DNA of 64,000 nucleotides from Diploptera punctata (GCA_030220185.1 JASPKZ010002338.1:1-64000), one strand, 5' to 3'; positions 1 to 10,859 are shown, counted from the stretch's first letter. Notes: generated by a model from the sequence alone, not told the origin. Numbers and translations: made by a program.

Positions 1-142
1 TCTCCTCTGTATTCAATTTAGTAAAGAGAATGCAATCAATCTGTGAGGTGGGATAAAGGAGTTATATCAATCAGCTCTTGATGATATACCGATATACCGA
101 TAATCAGGAAGAACTAAAATACAAACACACATCCCACTCTAC

Positions 143-794
143 AGTGAGATCAGTATAGTATTGAACAGCAGACGCGGGGTTTGTGCTCTGCAATAACGAA
201 GGCTTACACGTGCTGGCACGGGACTTGAAACTTGCGCTGACTCAGCAGTAAACGAGTATATCCCACGCATTCACGGTCACAGTCAGTTAGTGTGCTTCCA
301 GTAGATAAGGTGCTCGGTCGATTTTCATTGTGAATTGAATGACGTGTGTATAAGTCATTTCAATTTTAAAATTTGTATCTTGTAAAACAGGCGTGTATAG
401 GTGTAAACTGGATGACGTGTATATAAGTGTAAACTGTATAATGACTAATAATTTTTCTACTGAACAACGTGGATTTATTTATGATCAATATTTGTTAACT
501 CAGTCTGCCAGCCAAGTATGAAGACTTTTTGAAACACGATTCCGGGTGTAAAAATTCCTTCACGTTCAATAATCCATAATATGAACAACAAATTTTATAA
601 AGAGGTGTCAAAAATGTATGGACAACGAAGGTGGACAGTTGTAGCACCTGCTTCAATAAAGTTGGTAAGTACGACAATTTGTAAAATAGTTACGAAATGT
701 GTGTGGTTATATCACCCCGTCCCCAGCCGCGAGTGCATCAGCAGTGTATAGTGAAATCCCCGCGTCTGCTGTCCAGTGCTATATTGATCGCACT
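143..794. mobile_element. Non-autonomous DNA element (MITE) with ~37-bp inverted ends
   Basis: The left end (143-179) and the reverse complement of the right end (758-794) match over about 37 bp and share the block ACAGCAGACGCGGGG. The interior has no credible coding region. A partial copy of one end lies at about 46637-46820, so the element is repeated. No target duplication was established and the superfamily is unknown. Confidence 0.6.
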
Positions 795-1377
795 ATAATA
801 TTAAATAATTCAAATGAAGTATCAATAAAATAAATATATGATAACGCATTGAAGTGCATTTATTAAATGGCAATGGAAATATGAAACAAAGAATCAAAAA
901 ATTGAAATGTGATGGAATTAAAATACCTAGAAACAATATAGTGGCAAGCAGGAATGTGGAGCAGAAAGAAATTGAAAATATAGGCTTAACCCTGAAAATG
1001 AATCATATATTTCAGGGACTTGTATTATCCAAAATTCTCTCAAATATGATAATGTAAATAAATGAAATGATGATTCTGTGTGTGATATTATGTGTATATG
1101 AAAAATAGGCTCATACGTGAAGAGAAATAGGCTCATACTTGAAGAGAGGAAAAAATATTATGAGTTATTTGAGAATAAAGTGATTAGAGAATTTTTTGAC
1201 AAAGAACAATGAACAGAGAGGTGAATGAAAGAAACTACAAAATTCACAATACTTTATACATACATACTGTTCAATCAAACATAAAACCTCATCATAAATG
1301 TGACCCTCTTTTATGTTCATGAATATAAGAGACAATCCTATATGTGATGATGTTTCCATGTTCGAATAAATAATTCA
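795..1377. other. No gene recognised
   Basis: AT-rich sequence with only short open frames that lack codon bias or any recognisable motif. Nothing else supported. Confidence 0.5.
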
Positions 1378-1590
1378 TTGGCACTATCAATTCCGTGATT
1401 CATAGGAAAGGAAATATAAGCCCCTCCATACATCCCTATCCTGAGCTAATATTTCCCAATCATTGAATGTATAATTCACCTCCCTCCAATCATAATTAGT
1501 GATATTCTCTCATTTGAGTCTTGCCTGACTATGTATCCCCTTCTTTCAGTCTCCGTATGTGCAAAATGACCACCCCATTCCAGTCAATAA
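1378..1590 (-). mobile_element. Decayed LINE-A 3' end
   Basis: The reverse strand aligns by eye with the 3' coding end of the LINE family seen intact at 40203-40682 (YVRAAMNLRVR tail), including the segment antisense to the 'ggaagtagattatacaggga' region. It carries many substitutions and small indels and has no open frame. Confidence 0.6.
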
Positions 1591-1795
1591 TATTTACCTG
1601 TTATTATTACCTCAGGTTTAACATGAAGATCATGGAGTCCCCTGCTCATTACAAGATTTACCTGTTATTATTACCTCAGGTTTAACACACAGATCATGAA
1701 GTTTCCCTGCTCATTACAGTCAACAAGTCTTACCTGTCATTATTACCTCAGGTTTGTCATAAAGAGCATGGAGCTCTTTGATCATTATGGATAAT
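1585..1795. repeat. Three-copy ~70-bp minisatellite
   Basis: Three head-to-tail copies each contain 'acctgttattattacctcag' (third copy 'acctgtcattattacctcag') followed by a related 'gatcatg-ag' and 'gctcatta' segment. Confidence 0.7.
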
Positions 1796-1799
1796 CTTA

Positions 1800-2075
1800 G
1801 GTAGTAGTAACAGAATATCTTCTAGACTTCGATGGGCAGGTCATGTGGCACATTTGGGATGTAAAAGTGGGATGGAAACTTCTTGTAGGAAAACCAGAGG
1901 AAACTGCCCAAAACGTGGGGCAAGAATAAGGTGAGAGAACACTATTAACCGTGATTTGTGAGAAGCTAAATGTACATGCAGTGATTGGAAAATATTAGCT
2001 GAAAATAGAGAAGTATTCAAAGCTTATATTCACTTGGCACCACTGGAATTGATAGTGCCAGTGTATTAGTCATAT
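1800..2075 (+). mobile_element. Decayed LINE-A 3' end
   Basis: The degraded frame corresponds to the RRLRWAGHVA ... GKPEGKRP region of LINE-A and ends with the family's characteristic 'gatagtgccagtg' 3' terminus. It lies next to an opposite-strand copy at 1378-1590. Confidence 0.6.
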
Positions 2076-2084
2076 AGTTATATA

Positions 2085-2215
2085 TATTTGAAGAGAAAAA
2101 TCAAACACTCAGACTGGGGTTTAAACCCAGGATCTTTCGCATTTTTTTTCTTCAAATATAATGTATCCATCATTGAGATGTATAAAATGAATAATAAAAA
2201 TGTACAGTTATTGTG
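2085..2215. mobile_element. SINE-3 fragment
   Basis: It contains a reverse-oriented tRNA-like segment ('cctgggtttaaaccccagtctgag' when complemented) and the tail motif 'cttcaaatata..tatccatcattgagatgta' shared with the copies at 44225-44285 and 44449-44600. Confidence 0.5.
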
Positions 2216-2667
2216 AAAATACTATCATATATGACTGTATCTTATATTCATGATCATTAAAATAAAGTATATATACTACAGAGTTTTATATTTGAGTGGA
2301 AATTATATGAAAATATTGTACATTTAATTATAATATTCTAGACGCAATGTCACAGAATTAGAATACATGCCAAATATAGTGATAACGATTGAACTTGATA
2401 CAGTGGAAACACAATTCTCGGATCAATAATATGCTTAATTAACTGAGTAACAACACTTGAAAATATTAGTGTAAAGTAAACAAAATTATTAACATCTTGA
2501 AAACACTAATAAAACAATATACTGCTCTTACATTAATGTAATCAAGCTAATTAATTACTTCCAGTCATAAAATTAATACTAAAATTTAATTTTATAATAT
2601 AATAACCCAATATTATAAAACCTTCTGGATTAAATACCGATGTAATTTAGATATTTATATAAAATAA

Positions 2668-3668
2668 TTATGCAGTAGCATCAACTATATAATACACCTC
2701 CATATTGTTGCTGCACTGTGAAATACAATCTTCATTTAGATACTGACCTTCACCTTCTAGTAGCACATCAATATAATCAACAAATGCCAGCAACTTCCCT
2801 AAACTTCCTGTATTGGCTGAATCCAGCAACTGGAACTTCCACATTGCATAAGGACTTAACATCATATCTCCTTTACGAAGTTTTTTAAATACTTCACTGA
2901 CAATAGCAGGATCTTCTGGGGCATATTCAACAAGTGAATATCGTATTTCTAAACTGTCACTTGTCATTGTGTAAATCTTACCATCACAGTGGAAATGAGA
3001 GTTTCCTAGATGAGTCATTTTTACCTCAAAATTTCGTAGTAATTTGTCCAAGTCCTGTTGTTTCTCTTCGTTTAGTGCTTGGAAACTGAGTTTAATGTAA
3101 CTGAACTTTACAGCATTAAAATTAAATTTCTGACGAATGTCAACATTAACAGTAACTTCTTCTCCTGATAACAAACTTATAATGAAATTAATGTTTTCAG
3201 AATTTTTCCAAACATAAAAAGGTCCTTTTGGCTCTTTCTGATAGAAATGATAATTCAAAGTGCAGCGATCTCTTTTTGTAGGAATTGCACCATCTCTCGT
3301 AATAGTCATATTGATTTTTGTAAGTTCATCCTTGGCAAATATAACCATTTCTCTTAAATTTCTCTTGTAATTCAACTCTTTTGGAATTTTGAAAATATTC
3401 AGATAATCATGAGCAAATGGAAACACCCATTGTTTGAGAGCTCCAAGTGCCCTTGCACGGTGACTCAATAATAAGTTTGAACTAATCATTAAATCTAGCT
3501 TGTCTACATCTTTTTGTATTTCTGCAGGATAACCTTTATTGAAGTAATCAGGGTTAGTAATGTCATGCATACATCCTATCACTTTAGACTGATCAATGTA
3601 ATCTTTAAGTTTCTGAAAAATGTTTACTTGAGCATCCATTGCAGCTCTTAGATTATTGATCTGAGCAA
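2668..3668 (-). CDS. Segment E of locus 1: C-terminal domain, unrecognised
   Basis: The final part of locus 1, ending ...YYIVDATA and TAA. It begins with helices, then a mixed beta region with Trp/Tyr-rich strands (NYHFYQKEPKGPFYVWKNSE) and a motif MMLSPYAMWKFQLLD near the end. Such an 'SP..W.' strand near the C-terminus occurs in some large toxin-complex-like and arthropod uncharacterised proteins, but the resemblance is from memory and weak. Two Cys pairs (DCISQC and earlier) would suit an extracellular location. No function is assigned. Confidence 0.55.
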
Positions 3669-4620
3669 ATTAAAATATTTTTCTTCTCTTCAAATCCTTC
3701 TGTCATCATAGATAAATACACTTGAGCATTTCGTAATGCGCTATCAACTCTCCAGTTTTCCAAGCTTAATCTTACATTTGTCATTTTTGCAATAGCATCT
3801 TGCGCCTTTTCTATATCTTTCTTCATATTAGTAATTACAGGAAGCATATCAGTTTTAATTTTGTCTTTAAACTTTTTCAATTGTCTAATTCTAATTTCTA
3901 CAATTTTTCTTATTTTGGCTATGTTTTCCATGTCATCGTCAGATTGTTTACGCAGTTCAAGTATTTCTTTAACACCCGTCGTTATTAGTTCAACAATTAC
4001 CTTAACTTCCATAGTCACTTGTATAATATTATCTTTCTCCTCTTCAGATACACCATACGATCTTTTTTTTGAATTAATTATTCTAACTTTTCTTTCACTT
4101 TCATCAAAGAGTTTGTTAGCATGAACATCTACTTCATTTAAAATATATTCATTCGTATCTGCAGATTCCAGCTTTTCAATGGTAGTTAGTACGTTTTTTC
4201 TTATTCCATATTTTTCAAAATTCTTATTGATCTTTGACACTTTTTCTTGGAATATCCTAATTTCTCCAATAACTTTATTTACATCCTCTAAAGCAACTTC
4301 TATCACGAAACCTGCATAGTCTCCATATTTGTCAATATTTAATTTAGGAAAATCAGGACGTGAGAAAGTAGCAGAAGCAATGCCAGCTGCAGTGCTTACT
4401 GCAGCTCCAACAGCAGCCGCACCTGGAACACATATATTAGCAACAGCACCAACAACAGCACCTGCAATTCCAACACCCAAGGCAATTGTTTTTTTTTTAT
4501 AAAAATCTTCTAGATCTTCTTTGTAATCATCAAGGGCTACTAAATCTTCGTTCAGACCTTTAATTTGATCATCCACGTCATAAGTTAAATTATACAAAGT
4601 ATCTATTAATTCTATCAAAA
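3653..4620 (-). CDS. Segment D of locus 1: long helices with Gly/Ala-rich hydrophobic hairpin
   Basis: A charged helix is followed by a ~40-residue stretch rich in Gly, Ala and Val (4486-4366; includes ALGVGIAGAVVGAVAN) with a Pro-Gly break in its middle. Several long, highly charged helices follow, with no Cys after the hairpin and conserved coiled-coil spacing. Helix, hydrophobic hairpin, helices is the layout of alpha-helical membrane-inserting proteins (ClyA-like and related pore formers). That is inference from layout, not sequence identity. An alternative is a structural coiled-coil protein with a transmembrane hairpin. The frame ends at 3653 because of an extra base in the run at 3667-3669. 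Confidence 0.55.
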
Positions 4621-5153
4621 ATGACTCCAATTTCTGGTAATATTGTATTCTTTACCAAAGCATGGCCTTCTTCAATCTGTTTTTGTAAATCAGCCTGGAA
4701 ATTATCTTTGAATTGGGTTGCAGCAATTTTGTTACCTTTACTCTTAATTTCTTCAATAATGTAGAATGAAAGTCTGAAGAATTCTGCAATATTCAGAACC
4801 AAATTATCTCTCCTCTCTTGTTTCAGGCTGGAGACCTTACTCATCACAACTGTGTACAAATGTGTTAGAGCTAACTTGTACTGATCAGTATTTTCATTTC
4901 TTTTAGGTTTTTTAATGTACGTTTCAATTCTCTTCAAAAGAGACTCATATAAAGGAAGAAAGTCAATTTTTTCATTCATAGAATAATATTTATCTTCCAG
5001 TCCTATGAGATCATTAAGAAATGTTCTTGTACTATAGTGACTTGACACTTCTGGAGAAATATCAATATCCGAGAGGAATTCCAATAATGTAGATGATACA
5101 AACGGATTTTTCAAAAGACCAATTGAAAAACTGAAGTAGTCATTTAAGTCTTT
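4590..5153 (-). CDS. Segment C of locus 1: helical region
   Basis: An open frame continuing segment B after the second shift. It is predominantly amphipathic, with heptad-like spacing (KIDFLPLYESLLKRIETYI, LVLNIAEFFRLSFYIIEEI). No initiator is appropriate because the frame is open through the junction. It overlaps segment D in another frame at 4590-4630 because of one extra base in the five-base run at 4617-4621. No counterpart was noticed in locus 2, so this begins the part unique to locus 1. Confidence 0.55.
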   Translation of the reverse strand, partial: KDLNDYFSFSIGLLKNPFVSSTLLEFLSDIDISPEVSSHYSTRTFLNDLIGLEDKYYSMNEKIDFLPLYESLLKRIETYIKKPKRNENTDQYKLALTHLYTVVMSKVSSLKQERRDNLVLNIAEFFRLSFYIIEEIKSKGNKIAATQFKDNFQADLQKQIEEGHALVKNTILPEIGVIFDRINRYFV

Positions 5154-6522
5154 TGGTACTGATAATGTTTCTACTACCTACGTCATATACAATTACTTTC
5201 CCATCACTTCTTACTTTTGGAGATTCCCTCTTTGTATCTTTTGATATCACCAATAAAGAAGGGTTAATTAGAATTTTAGTAATGATTCTTACAATACCAT
5301 TAGCATTTAATTTAAAAACGTAAGCTTTCAGAACATCTATTGTTGGAGCTATTATAGTGATATTATTTATTTTCAAATCAGAGTCTATAAAAACTTTAAT
5401 TGTAGCATGTATCTTAAGGTACTGACAATTGAATGTAGACGGTTGAAATGATGATTTAACTGAAATATAGTTACCAGCAATGATGCAAGGATCCTGTTTT
5501 ATACCTCTTTCTTCACTCATAGTAAATTGTAATATTTTGTTAAGATCGTCAATTTCAAAATCATGAAAATACCGCATGTCAATTGCGTCTATTCGTCTAT
5601 ATCCAATATTTCTCATAATCTCCAAAAAAGATTCTATATTATTTTGATTTACAAACTCGCCTGGAATTGATGTTTTCATAAATGCACTCCACTTAAGTCG
5701 CAAGTCTTTTTTTTGGTTTTGATATTCATATGTAATTAGTTTCTGATAAAAGAAAATCAAGAAGTCATACCAATCTCTTATTTGACGAATGGATATTACC
5801 AGCATTCTAAAGGGATCACGCCATTCCCATGAAATAGTTTTCAGTTTGTTTTTCATAATTTTCTGTAAAAATTCTAGAAATTTGCTGAGATGTTCAATTT
5901 TATAAGTAGAAATTTTACGGGGGTAAATTTTAACACCTTCTAATGCAAATCTAATCGAAAACAGAATTATACTGAAATCATCAGACATATTTTTTATTAT
6001 TTCCTCTATGCCTTTACCGGCCTCACGAAACCAATAGTGAATCTTGAATATGTCATCTGAACTCCTTGCTCTGGAAAATAACTGATCTTCTACATGATCG
6101 GCAATGCTTATCATAGCAGAACTTATTTCCTTGTTGGCTTCTTGTCCAAATTTATATATATTTTTCAGTGTAACATATGACAGTGGATAATGAAAATAGC
6201 TTTGTTTCACCTTTACATATGACAAATCATCAAATATATATTGTGACAGACGATCTTTTGATTGGTTCATCCGAATTATTTTATCCAAAGAGCCGGCATT
6301 ATTAGGCCTACGAAATATTCTGATTCTTTCATACCTGCCCCAAAAATTTCTTTCTAAGAAAATCATAAGAAAATCTAGAGCCTTTTTATAAAATGTTATT
6401 TTTTCAATAGGGAGATCCTTCTTATTGAGTTCCTCCATAATTGATTCTGCAGCTTTGGATAAAGTTAGTGCAGCAGCTCTTTCCAGATGAGAATCTGGAA
6501 CATCAATTCTTGGTCCATCAAA
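5140..6522 (-). CDS. Segment B of locus 1: middle region shared with locus 2
   Basis: Continues segment A after the first frameshift. The N-terminal part is helical and charged. The C-terminal part (about 5590-5300) aligns with locus 2: RRIDAIDMRYFHDFEIDDLN...IAGNYISV matches DRWDDVAYYKPDVDKIDQLN...LSGRYVST, and the following beta-rich stretch ends TIIAPTIDV versus VIMVAPQIVV. The pattern suggests a helical bundle followed by a beta-sandwich-like module. I do not recognise a named family. It is broken by one extra base in the run at 5151-5154, giving a stop at 5140. Confidence 0.65.
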   Translation of the reverse strand, partial: FDGPRIDVPDSHLERAAALTLSKAAESIMEELNKKDLPIEKITFYKKALDFLMIFLERNFWGRYERIRIFRRPNNAGSLDKIIRMNQSKDRLSQYIFDDLSYVKVKQSYFHYPLSYVTLKNIYKFGQEANKEISSAMISIADHVEDQLFSRARSSDDIFKIHYWFREAGKGIEEIIKNMSDDFSIILFSIRFALEGVKIYPRKISTYKIEHLSKFLEFLQKIMKNKLKTISWEWRDPFRMLVISIRQIRDWYDFLIFFYQKLITYEYQNQKKDLRLKWSAFMKTSIPGEFVNQNNIESFLEIMRNIGYRRIDAIDMRYFHDFEIDDLNKILQFTMSEERGIKQDPCIIAGNYISVKSSFQPSTFNCQYLKIHATIKVFIDSDLKINNITIIAPTIDVLKAYVFKLNANGIVRIITKILINPSLLVISKDTKRESPKVRSDGKVIVYDVGSRNIISTKRLK

Positions 6523-7902
6523 ACTTGGTCACTACAATGCAACTAGATTTAGACAAAAGTGTGAAGTTGGTAATGAAGGAAGTGGCATGTTGGAGGAAAG
6601 TCTTAAATTCTCCTGAATTCATACCACGCTTTATACTAAGATGACTCACTGTAAACACGAGTTTAACTCTTCGAAATTTTTCTGTTACTTTCTTAAGAAA
6701 ATGCATCGCTGTCAAATCTTGGCTGATGGTCCCCATGTCAGTAAAACTCGGACCATCGCAGAATACGACTCCTTTGTCTTTGTAATGCACAAGTTGTGGA
6801 TATACAGATGGGGGAATTGTACTTCCATTCATAGGAACAATCTTAAATAAGCCAGATCCCTCAACAACTGGCTGAGATATCAGCTGACTGGTACTTTCAC
6901 TTAGATATTTAATAAGTGTACTTTTTCCAGATTTCATGTTGCCCAACACCATGATTACTCTTCCGTACATTTTGATATTTAATGAATTTTGTCCCATGCT
7001 TATAACGTCTTCCATTTTCTTGATGCGGTTCATTAAGGTTAGTTCTCTTATTTTATATTCAACATTATCTCTCCTATACGTGTAAAACTGAGTGTCCATT
7101 TCTCTTTTGTAAACTTTATCTCTTCTGTTTGTGGAAAATTTAGTGTTCACGTCTCTCTTATAAACCAAGTATTTGTAAACGGAACTTGTTGGATCATTGC
7201 TAATTGCTGCCATGTTGATGGCAGTATTGCCAGCTCTGTCCTCCTCATTGAAGTCAACATGAAACTCTTCCACTAATATCTGGACTACATCCAGGTTATC
7301 AGCCATGGCAGCTAAGTGCAGAAGTGTCCTTCTGCTCTGATCTGCTATTTTTGGATCAGCTCCTTTACTTAATAACCACTTTACAAATCTCCAGTTGTTT
7401 TGTGAAGCAGCCAAAAGTAGAATTGATCTTCCATATCCATCTCTGGAATTGAGATCGGCACCTTGTTCTATCAGCCACTGTACAATGTCCCATTCTTTAT
7501 ATGATACAGCGATGATTGTCGCACTTCTTCCCAAACGATCAACAGCATTGATATTGGAACCATTGGTTATCAACATTTTAATGTCGTCCCATCTGCGGTG
7601 AAATGATGCTATGTGCAGGACTGATCTTTGTAGATTATCCCGTAAATTGATGTCTGCGCCTTTTTCTCGCAGCCTGTGTACCATGTCCCACTGTCCACTT
7701 TCTGCTGCCATCATTGGTAATGACTTGCCATCAGAATCAACTGCGTTCAGGTAAAATTCATTTTTATTAATTAAACGTACATAATTCCAGTCTTGGTCAT
7801 ATGCAGGCAGCACACGTGAATGTAGTTTACCTGTAGTTTGTTTACAGTCTTCAGTTTCTTCATTAATATTAATACATCTGTCTTGTTGGTATTTGTAGCT
7901 TC
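6518..7902 (-). CDS. Segment A of locus 1: six ankyrin repeats and P-loop domain
   Basis: Starts at the acceptor (7902), where the open frame runs upstream of any credible initiator, so this is an internal exon. Six ~33-residue ankyrin repeats lie at roughly 7738-7140. The first four carry a Trp in helix 2 (QWDMV, RWDDI, EWDIV, NWRFV) and repeats end in GADIN/GADLN-like turns. A duplicated linker follows (two copies of YKR-D..T.F....RRD). The Walker A motif GNMKSGKST is at 6943-6917, a Walker B-like FCDGPSF follows, and VVTK near the end resembles a G4 motif. The P-loop domain is clearly homologous to that of locus 2. The frame stops at 6518 because of one extra base in AAAA (+ strand 6520-6523). 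Confidence 0.75.
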
Positions 7903-7969
7903 CTGTTGATAAAATACATTATTATACTATTTATTAAGGCAGAATGAGTACAGTTTAAGGTAAAGTATA

Positions 7970-8270
7970 AGTAAAGTGATCCCACAACAGGCCCGGAGGC
8001 CCTTGGGGTAGTAGGAGGTTAAGGCTCCCACTTTTTCTAGACAATCGGCACTTTATGTCAGCCGGGTTGTCAGCCCTGCGTGACGGCCGCCTTTACCCCC
8101 AGAACAAGTGTCTGGTACTCATTTCCGTTAGAGGCTGAGTCGACCCCAGGGCTCTAGTGCCGCCAGAGGGTTTGGGTCGGTTTAAAAATCCTGACCCCAA
8201 CGGGACTTGAACCCTCGACCCTCCGGCTTGTAGCTCAGTGCCTTAACCACTACGCTACGGCGTGCCCCCC
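7970..8270 (-). mobile_element. SINE-1 (tRNA-derived), full copy with 14-bp target duplication
   Basis: On the minus strand it begins ggggggcacgccgtagcgtagtgg. That includes an RNA polymerase III A box (TAGCGTAGTGGTTAAGGC), followed by a B-box-like GGGTTCAAGTCCC and a shared 3' end tgggatcactttac. It is flanked by a perfect ACAGTTTAAGGTAA duplication (7950-7963 and 8271-8284). Other copies: 31766-32050, 40717-41020, 41057-41235, 42663-42861. Confidence 0.85.
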
Positions 8271-8284
8271 ACAGTTTAAGGTAA

Positions 8285-8849
8285 CAATATATAATACACT
8301 GCCGGGAAAATTTCAACATCCTCAAGTACTGTTTTCATTGACAACATGGTTCAAATGTACAGCCTTTGAAATAATTGATGGAGCACAGATAATTTTCAAG
8401 TCCCAGAACGAAGCCACTGCACATTACGAGAGGTAACCTATTTCGTTCACAAGTATAGACCTATTTGATAAAATAATATCCGTTATGTTTTGTTTTTTGT
8501 CATGCAATGAAAAATAAATTCGTGTAAATAAGTAATGCGGTAAATGCTGTAAATAAATCAAAGCAAATCAAATAAAACAAAACAAAGAAAATTAATTTAA
8601 GTAAGGACGAGAGAGGAAGAAAAATAAGCATGACAGCGGGATCAAACACGCGACATAATGAATGGGAAACAGAAACGACTGCCGTTACTCCAGCACTTAC
8701 TTGTATAATGAAATTAAATATTAACTGAACTTAATTTAAATTAACCAGACACTTTTGCATTAGTAGTGCAAATAAACAATCTTGTTTTGCCTTGTATTTG
8801 GTAAACAAAGTAATGAGACTTTACAATGGTTATTAATTACATATATAGT
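8285..8849. other. No gene recognised
   Basis: AT-rich non-coding sequence without recognisable motif. Confidence 0.5.
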
Positions 8850-9171
8850 TCTGCCCAAGAGCAAGTTTTTCACTGCAAACTCAGCATTTTCTAATCTTTC
8901 CTTAACTCAGCTTTCCTTTTCGTAACCGCATACAAACAGTTTATTTTAATATAATCTATTATCTGATGTCTTTTTCTGCCCCTAACTTTCTTTCCGTTGA
9001 TCATTCCTTCTAGGGCATCCGTCAGCAGGTAGTTTCGTCTTAGCCAGTGGTCAATCTAATTATTTTCCCCCTTTTTTATGAGTTCCAGCATTGTTCTTCC
9101 TTCACCCACTCTGTCTAACACATGTTTATTTTTTTATTTTGTCTGTCCACTTTATACGTTGCATCCTTCTC

Positions 9172-9226
<55 letters not shown>
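9172..9226. repeat. (CA)n/(TA)n microsatellite
   Basis: Run of CA dinucleotides followed by TA dinucleotides. Confidence 0.95.
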
Positions 9227-9227
<1 letters not shown>

Positions 9228-9418
9228 GCCATTAGAGGATCAATTTCAATTTTAAGAAACCGTATTTACAAAATTACTATATAGTATGTATACTTCAATC
9301 AGGCCTACAAGTTGAATTTTTTAAAAATATATTTACAAAATGTATTTCATCAATTATAAAAATTAATTGTCTATCACTTTGTCCTTGAGGTAATCCTCTA
9401 ATGAGGAAAGTTTTATAT

Positions 9419-9420
<2 letters not shown>

Positions 9421-9453
<33 letters not shown>
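9421..9453. repeat. (AT)n microsatellite
   Basis: Pure AT dinucleotide run inside the decayed LINE. Confidence 0.95.
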
Positions 9454-9455
<2 letters not shown>

Positions 9456-10320
9456 AAATATTTTCCTCATTCCGTTGTAATGTCCAAATCTCTGCTCCAT
9501 ACAATGCTACACGCCACACAAAGCACTTTACCAGCCTCTTCTGTAATTATTTTGCCAAAGGTCCGCAGAAAATACTTCTCTTCTTGTTAAAATCTTATTT
9601 TGCCATTGCTATCCTCTGGTTTACTTCTTGACCTCAGTTCATGTTACTACTGATAGTAGAACCCAAGTATTTGATGCTCTTCACTTTCTCAATGGCCTTA
9701 TCTTTAATCTTTGTGTTCATCTTCCTTGATTTTCTTCCTATAATCATGGCCTTCGTCTTACTTATATTTATGTTCATCCCATAATCCCACTTGTCATTCA
9801 GCTCCGTCAGCATGTTCCTCACTGTCATTGCATCTTCTGCTAGCAAAGCCATATCATCAGCAAATCTTATGCACTTAATGTTTCTTCCTCCCATGTATAT
9901 ACCTCCCGTAGGTCTTCCGGTTAGATGTAAGAATAGAGGACAATCCTTGCCGTACCCCTCTTACAATTTCTCTTCCCTCTGACATTTCTTCTCCTATCTT
10001 TACTTTTATTTGGTGTTTTTCCAGTTCGCTCCAATTTTCTTCTAGATCGTCATGAGTTTACTCCAATTCACTCTGTCAAAGACCTTTTTCAGGTCAACAA
10101 ATACTCCATAAACTTCTTTATCTTTTTCTATACATATTTCTCCTATTGTTCGTATCAATCCAATTGCATCTCTTGTACCCTTTCCCTTCCTGAAGCCTAA
10201 CAGTGTTTCTTCCAATTCACTTTCCATCGTAGAACGTATACGTCGATTCAGTATTCGCAAAATACAATGATGATGTGATCTAATACTAGCTAATACTAAC
10301 AAAAACATAAAATATAATAA

Positions 10321-10845
10321 AATTAAAATGATATAAAATAAAGTAAGTACCTTCCTTGATGATTATTAATGGAATGCTCTATATAGTTGTTATGCAGTTA
10401 ATGTTTTCATTGTGCCGAACTTATGATATCAGTTAATTTGGATTTAAATAATGATAGCGATTGACAGGTCCTGTGTTGTGGTATCAAAAGTAAAGAAGAG
10501 TCTTGTGATCTTGTTCCTAAATTGTGATGAGCCGATAAATTTTGAAAACGTGTTGTTAAATAAGTTGGTAAATATGTGTGCAGAATTTGGAATAGTAAGG
10601 TATGTGAATGTAAAGTTCTTCTGTCATTTAGGCATAATAAACCATAATAGCGTAATTAGGAAAATAAATGGTAATCCAATGAGAGAGTGCAATAATTATT
10701 AATAGATATTGTAAATTATTGTGACTCGGTTAGGAGATATTTCTTTGTAATCTTTTTCTTTCTTTTGATATACCAAAACAAAAAGTTAGATTATTAAAGG
10801 TATACTTGGATATTATGCAGAGTAAAGTATATATAGATAAAAATA
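10321..10845. other. No gene recognised
   Basis: One plus-strand frame (10451-10702, 83 codons) is open, but it lacks a recognisable domain or splice context. Confidence 0.4.
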
Positions 10846-10859
10846 TATCATAAGTAATG

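Larger units (their letters stand above)
2668..7902 (-). other. Locus 1: ankyrin / P-loop / helical multidomain gene, frameshifted
   Basis: One continuous exon of 5,235 nt. It starts after a splice acceptor (tttatcaacag, AG at 7904-7903) in phase 1, and ends at TAA. Its coding content runs through five overlapping frames joined by four single-base shifts, each within an A/T run of 3-5 bases: 6520-6523, 5151-5154, 4617-4621 and 3667-3669. Apart from these shifts there is no internal stop. Domain order: ankyrin repeats, P-loop NTPase, helical/beta region shared with locus 2, helical region with a hydrophobic Gly/Ala hairpin, C-terminal domain. The shifts may be assembly errors or real decay. 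The phase-1 start matches locus 2, where phase 1 follows a signal peptide, so a signal-peptide exon probably lies upstream; I could not find one. Confidence 0.75.
8850..10320 (-). mobile_element. LINE-F, decayed copy with RT fragments
   Basis: Read on the minus strand, 10308-10042 encodes an RT palm fragment (GFRKGKGTRDAIG, YGVFVDLKKVFDRVNW) and 9894-9634 encodes the FADD box (CIRFADDMALLAED) and KYLGSTISSN. Further frames toward 8850 match the usual LINE C-terminal end and 3' UTR (the 'cagtgaaaaacttgctcttgggcag' region). Frameshifts, stops and two AT microsatellites (9172-9226, 9421-9453) interrupt it. Confidence 0.8.

Noticed and set aside
7813..7813. Translation start of locus 1 near 7813
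   Set aside because: The triplet there is GTG, the frame stays open upstream, and a splice acceptor at 7903 fits better: this is an internal exon.
9172..9226. Origin or Z-DNA-forming regulatory site at the CA/TA run
   Set aside because: A simple microsatellite within a dead LINE; nothing else supports a function.
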